Below are positions 7,853-8,506 of a stretch of 8,506 nt of DNA, piece after piece. Origin of the DNA: Phoenicibacter sp963592435. GTDB lineage: Bacteria > Actinomycetota > Coriobacteriia > Coriobacteriales > Eggerthellaceae. A model generated the notes under the pieces. That model searched no databases and had not been told where the DNA came from. It was given only the letters and a program-made list of their open reading frames with translations. Positions within the stretch are counted from its first letter, which is position 1; the number at the start of each line of letters is the position of its first letter. Made by a program: the position numbers and the translations under genes. The stretch is taken from assembly GCA_963592435.1 (NCBI GenBank), contig CAVAWT010000053.1:1-8506 (forward strand), written 5' to 3'.

Positions 7853-8146
7853 TTAAACAGCCTTTTGCGCCGGTTTAGCCACGATTTTTAAACCAAGCGC
7901 ACCAATGACGCTTTGCACTGTTGAAAAGGAAGGGTTGCCAGTTGGTGAAAGAGCTTTGTAAAGTCCGTCGCGACTTACTCCTGTTTCACGAGAAAGTTGA
8001 GTCATCCCTTTTGCACGCGCGATGTCGCCAAGAGCAGCGGACACCATCGTTGGGTCTCCGTCTTCAAGCGCCACATTTAAGTAATCAGACATCACTTCTT
8101 CATTGTCTAAAAACTGCGCCGCGTCAAATTCCTTTAATTCAATCAT
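7853..8146 (-). CDS. HigA-like antitoxin, helix-turn-helix protein of the HI1420 family
   Basis: DNA-binding antitoxin of 97 aa that should neutralise the RelE-like toxin encoded just upstream and repress their shared promoter. The N-terminal part (1-35, with YLNVALEDGDP at 22-32) is typical of the HI1420/COG3636 probable addiction-module antidote family. The helix-turn-helix covers about 41-67 (DIARAKGMTQLSRETGVSRD, then GLYKALS), followed by the family's TGNPSFSTV and a closing LGLKIVAK. Its ATG (8144-8146) overlaps the toxin stop as ATGA, and hsdR starts 3 nt after its own stop, so all three genes look co-transcribed. The toxin-first order is as in higBA. Family membership is firm; the target sequence and any control over hsdR are inference. 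Confidence 0.93.
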   Translation of the reverse strand: MIELKEFDAAQFLDNEEVMSDYLNVALEDGDPTMVSAALGDIARAKGMTQLSRETGVSRDGLYKALSPTGNPSFSTVQSVIGALGLKIVAKPAQKAV

Positions 8147-8469
8147 TTCTCCACCTCTTTTTCTGTTTCAAGTTGGCGCTTTATATCCTTCGCAAGCTTT
8201 TTAGCCTTATCTATGTCTCTGTCTTGAGTCGACTTATCTCCTCCTACTAGCAACACGATAAGTTGATTGCCTTCTCTCATAAAATAAATTCGATAACCAG
8301 GCCCACTTTTGACTCTAAGTTCGTTAACACCGTCGCCAATTACCTTATAATCACCAAGGTTACCCTGCTCCTGAATGCGCCTAAGCCTGTGAGTAATCTT
8401 CGCCTTAGCAAGAGAATCGCGAAGGTTATTCATCCATTTTTCGAACTCATTTGTTAACTTAACTTGCAC
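8143..8469 (-). CDS. RelE/HigB-like toxin of the HI1419 family
   Basis: Predicted type II toxin of 108 aa with a RelE/ParE fold; relatives mostly act as ribosome-dependent mRNA interferases. Visible family signatures are NEFEKWMNNLRD (7-18), RLRRIQEQGNLGDYK (28-42), GVNELRVKSGPGYRIYF (47-63) and LLVGGDKSTQDRDIDKAK (73-90), as in the HI1419/COG3657 probable addiction-module killer family. The open frame reaches a GTG at 8485-8487, but that lies between the -35 and -10 elements and cannot be on the mRNA. The next in-frame start, GTG at 8467-8469, sits at the expected transcription start and gives the normal family N-terminus (MQVKLTNEF), so I chose it. The mRNA would then be leaderless. An ATG at 8431-8433 is possible but would remove the first helix. 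The stop overlaps the antitoxin ATG. Activity and target are not shown by the sequence. Confidence 0.92.
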   Translation of the reverse strand: MQVKLTNEFEKWMNNLRDSLAKAKITHRLRRIQEQGNLGDYKVIGDGVNELRVKSGPGYRIYFMREGNQLIVLLVGGDKSTQDRDIDKAKKLAKDIKRQLETEKEVEK

Positions 8470-8470
8470 T

Positions 8471-8490
8471 AATGTATTGTATACCACATT
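8471..8490. promoter_or_regulatory. Candidate antitoxin operator overlapping the -10 element
   Basis: AATGT (8471-8475) and ACATT (8486-8490) form a 5-bp inverted repeat with a 10-bp centre covering the -10, and a GTATAC palindrome (8479-8484) sits inside. HigA-type antitoxins commonly bind such repeats over their own promoter. The repeat is short, so this is a candidate only. Confidence 0.35.
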
Positions 8491-8504
8491 CTACACTTTG
8501 TCAA
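8476..8504 (-). promoter_or_regulatory. Promoter of the toxin-antitoxin-hsdR operon
   Basis: Minus strand: perfect -35 TTGACA (8499-8504), 17-bp spacer, and -10 TACAAT (8476-8481), one mismatch from consensus. Transcription should start near 8469, exactly at the chosen toxin GTG. This promoter can serve all three genes to the terminator near 4680-4726, independently of any hsdM/hsdS promoter upstream. Confidence 0.8.
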
Positions 8505-8506
8505 CC

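Noticed and set aside
1..8506. CRISPR array, tRNA, rRNA, insertion sequence or attachment site
   Set aside because: No regularly spaced repeats, cloverleaf sequence, transposase gene or flanking terminal repeats were visible on reading both strands.

Overview
This window holds five complete protein genes, all on the minus strand, plus a possible gene remnant and the probable start of another gene at the left edge. Base composition is moderately AT-rich. Start choices, an apparently leaderless promoter and the protein styles (lipoprotein solute-binding protein, Cache sensors, HI1419/HI1420-type toxin-antitoxin) would suit a low-to-mid GC actinobacterium such as an Atopobium/Lancefieldella/Fannyhessea-like coriobacterium. 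That taxonomic guess is inference from general resemblance and is weak; no rRNA or tRNA gene is present to support it.

Right part (8506 down to 4784, read leftward): a toxin-antitoxin-hsdR cluster. A near-consensus sigma-70-type promoter (TTGACA, 17 bp, TACAAT) at the right edge drives a RelE/HigB-like toxin that appears to start at or next to the transcription start. The toxin overlaps a HigA-like antitoxin by ATGA. Three bases after the antitoxin stop, the complete type I restriction subunit HsdR begins (1021 aa, all nuclease and translocase motifs intact). The partners hsdM and hsdS are not in the window and are expected further right.

Middle (4411-4783): an intergenic region with a likely hsdR terminator, then a TATAAT promoter for the next operon and a leader of about 270 nt with an unusually good 13-bp hairpin. 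The leader matches no riboswitch I can recognise.

Left part (4374 down to 317): a two-gene operon. A family 3 solute-binding lipoprotein, with the residues that normally hold an amino acid, is followed after 11 nt by a very large MscS-family channel. The channel carries two complete extracytoplasmic double-Cache modules in series before its pore. No ABC permease or ATPase gene accompanies the binding protein, so the pair reads more like a ligand-sensing channel than an importer. This is the most interesting part of the window.

Far left (1-316): immediately after the channel stop codon, in the same frame, 58 further codons encode two convincing membrane helices without a usable start. Beyond that lies a good ribosome binding site with an ATG exactly at the edge, marking a further minus-strand gene.
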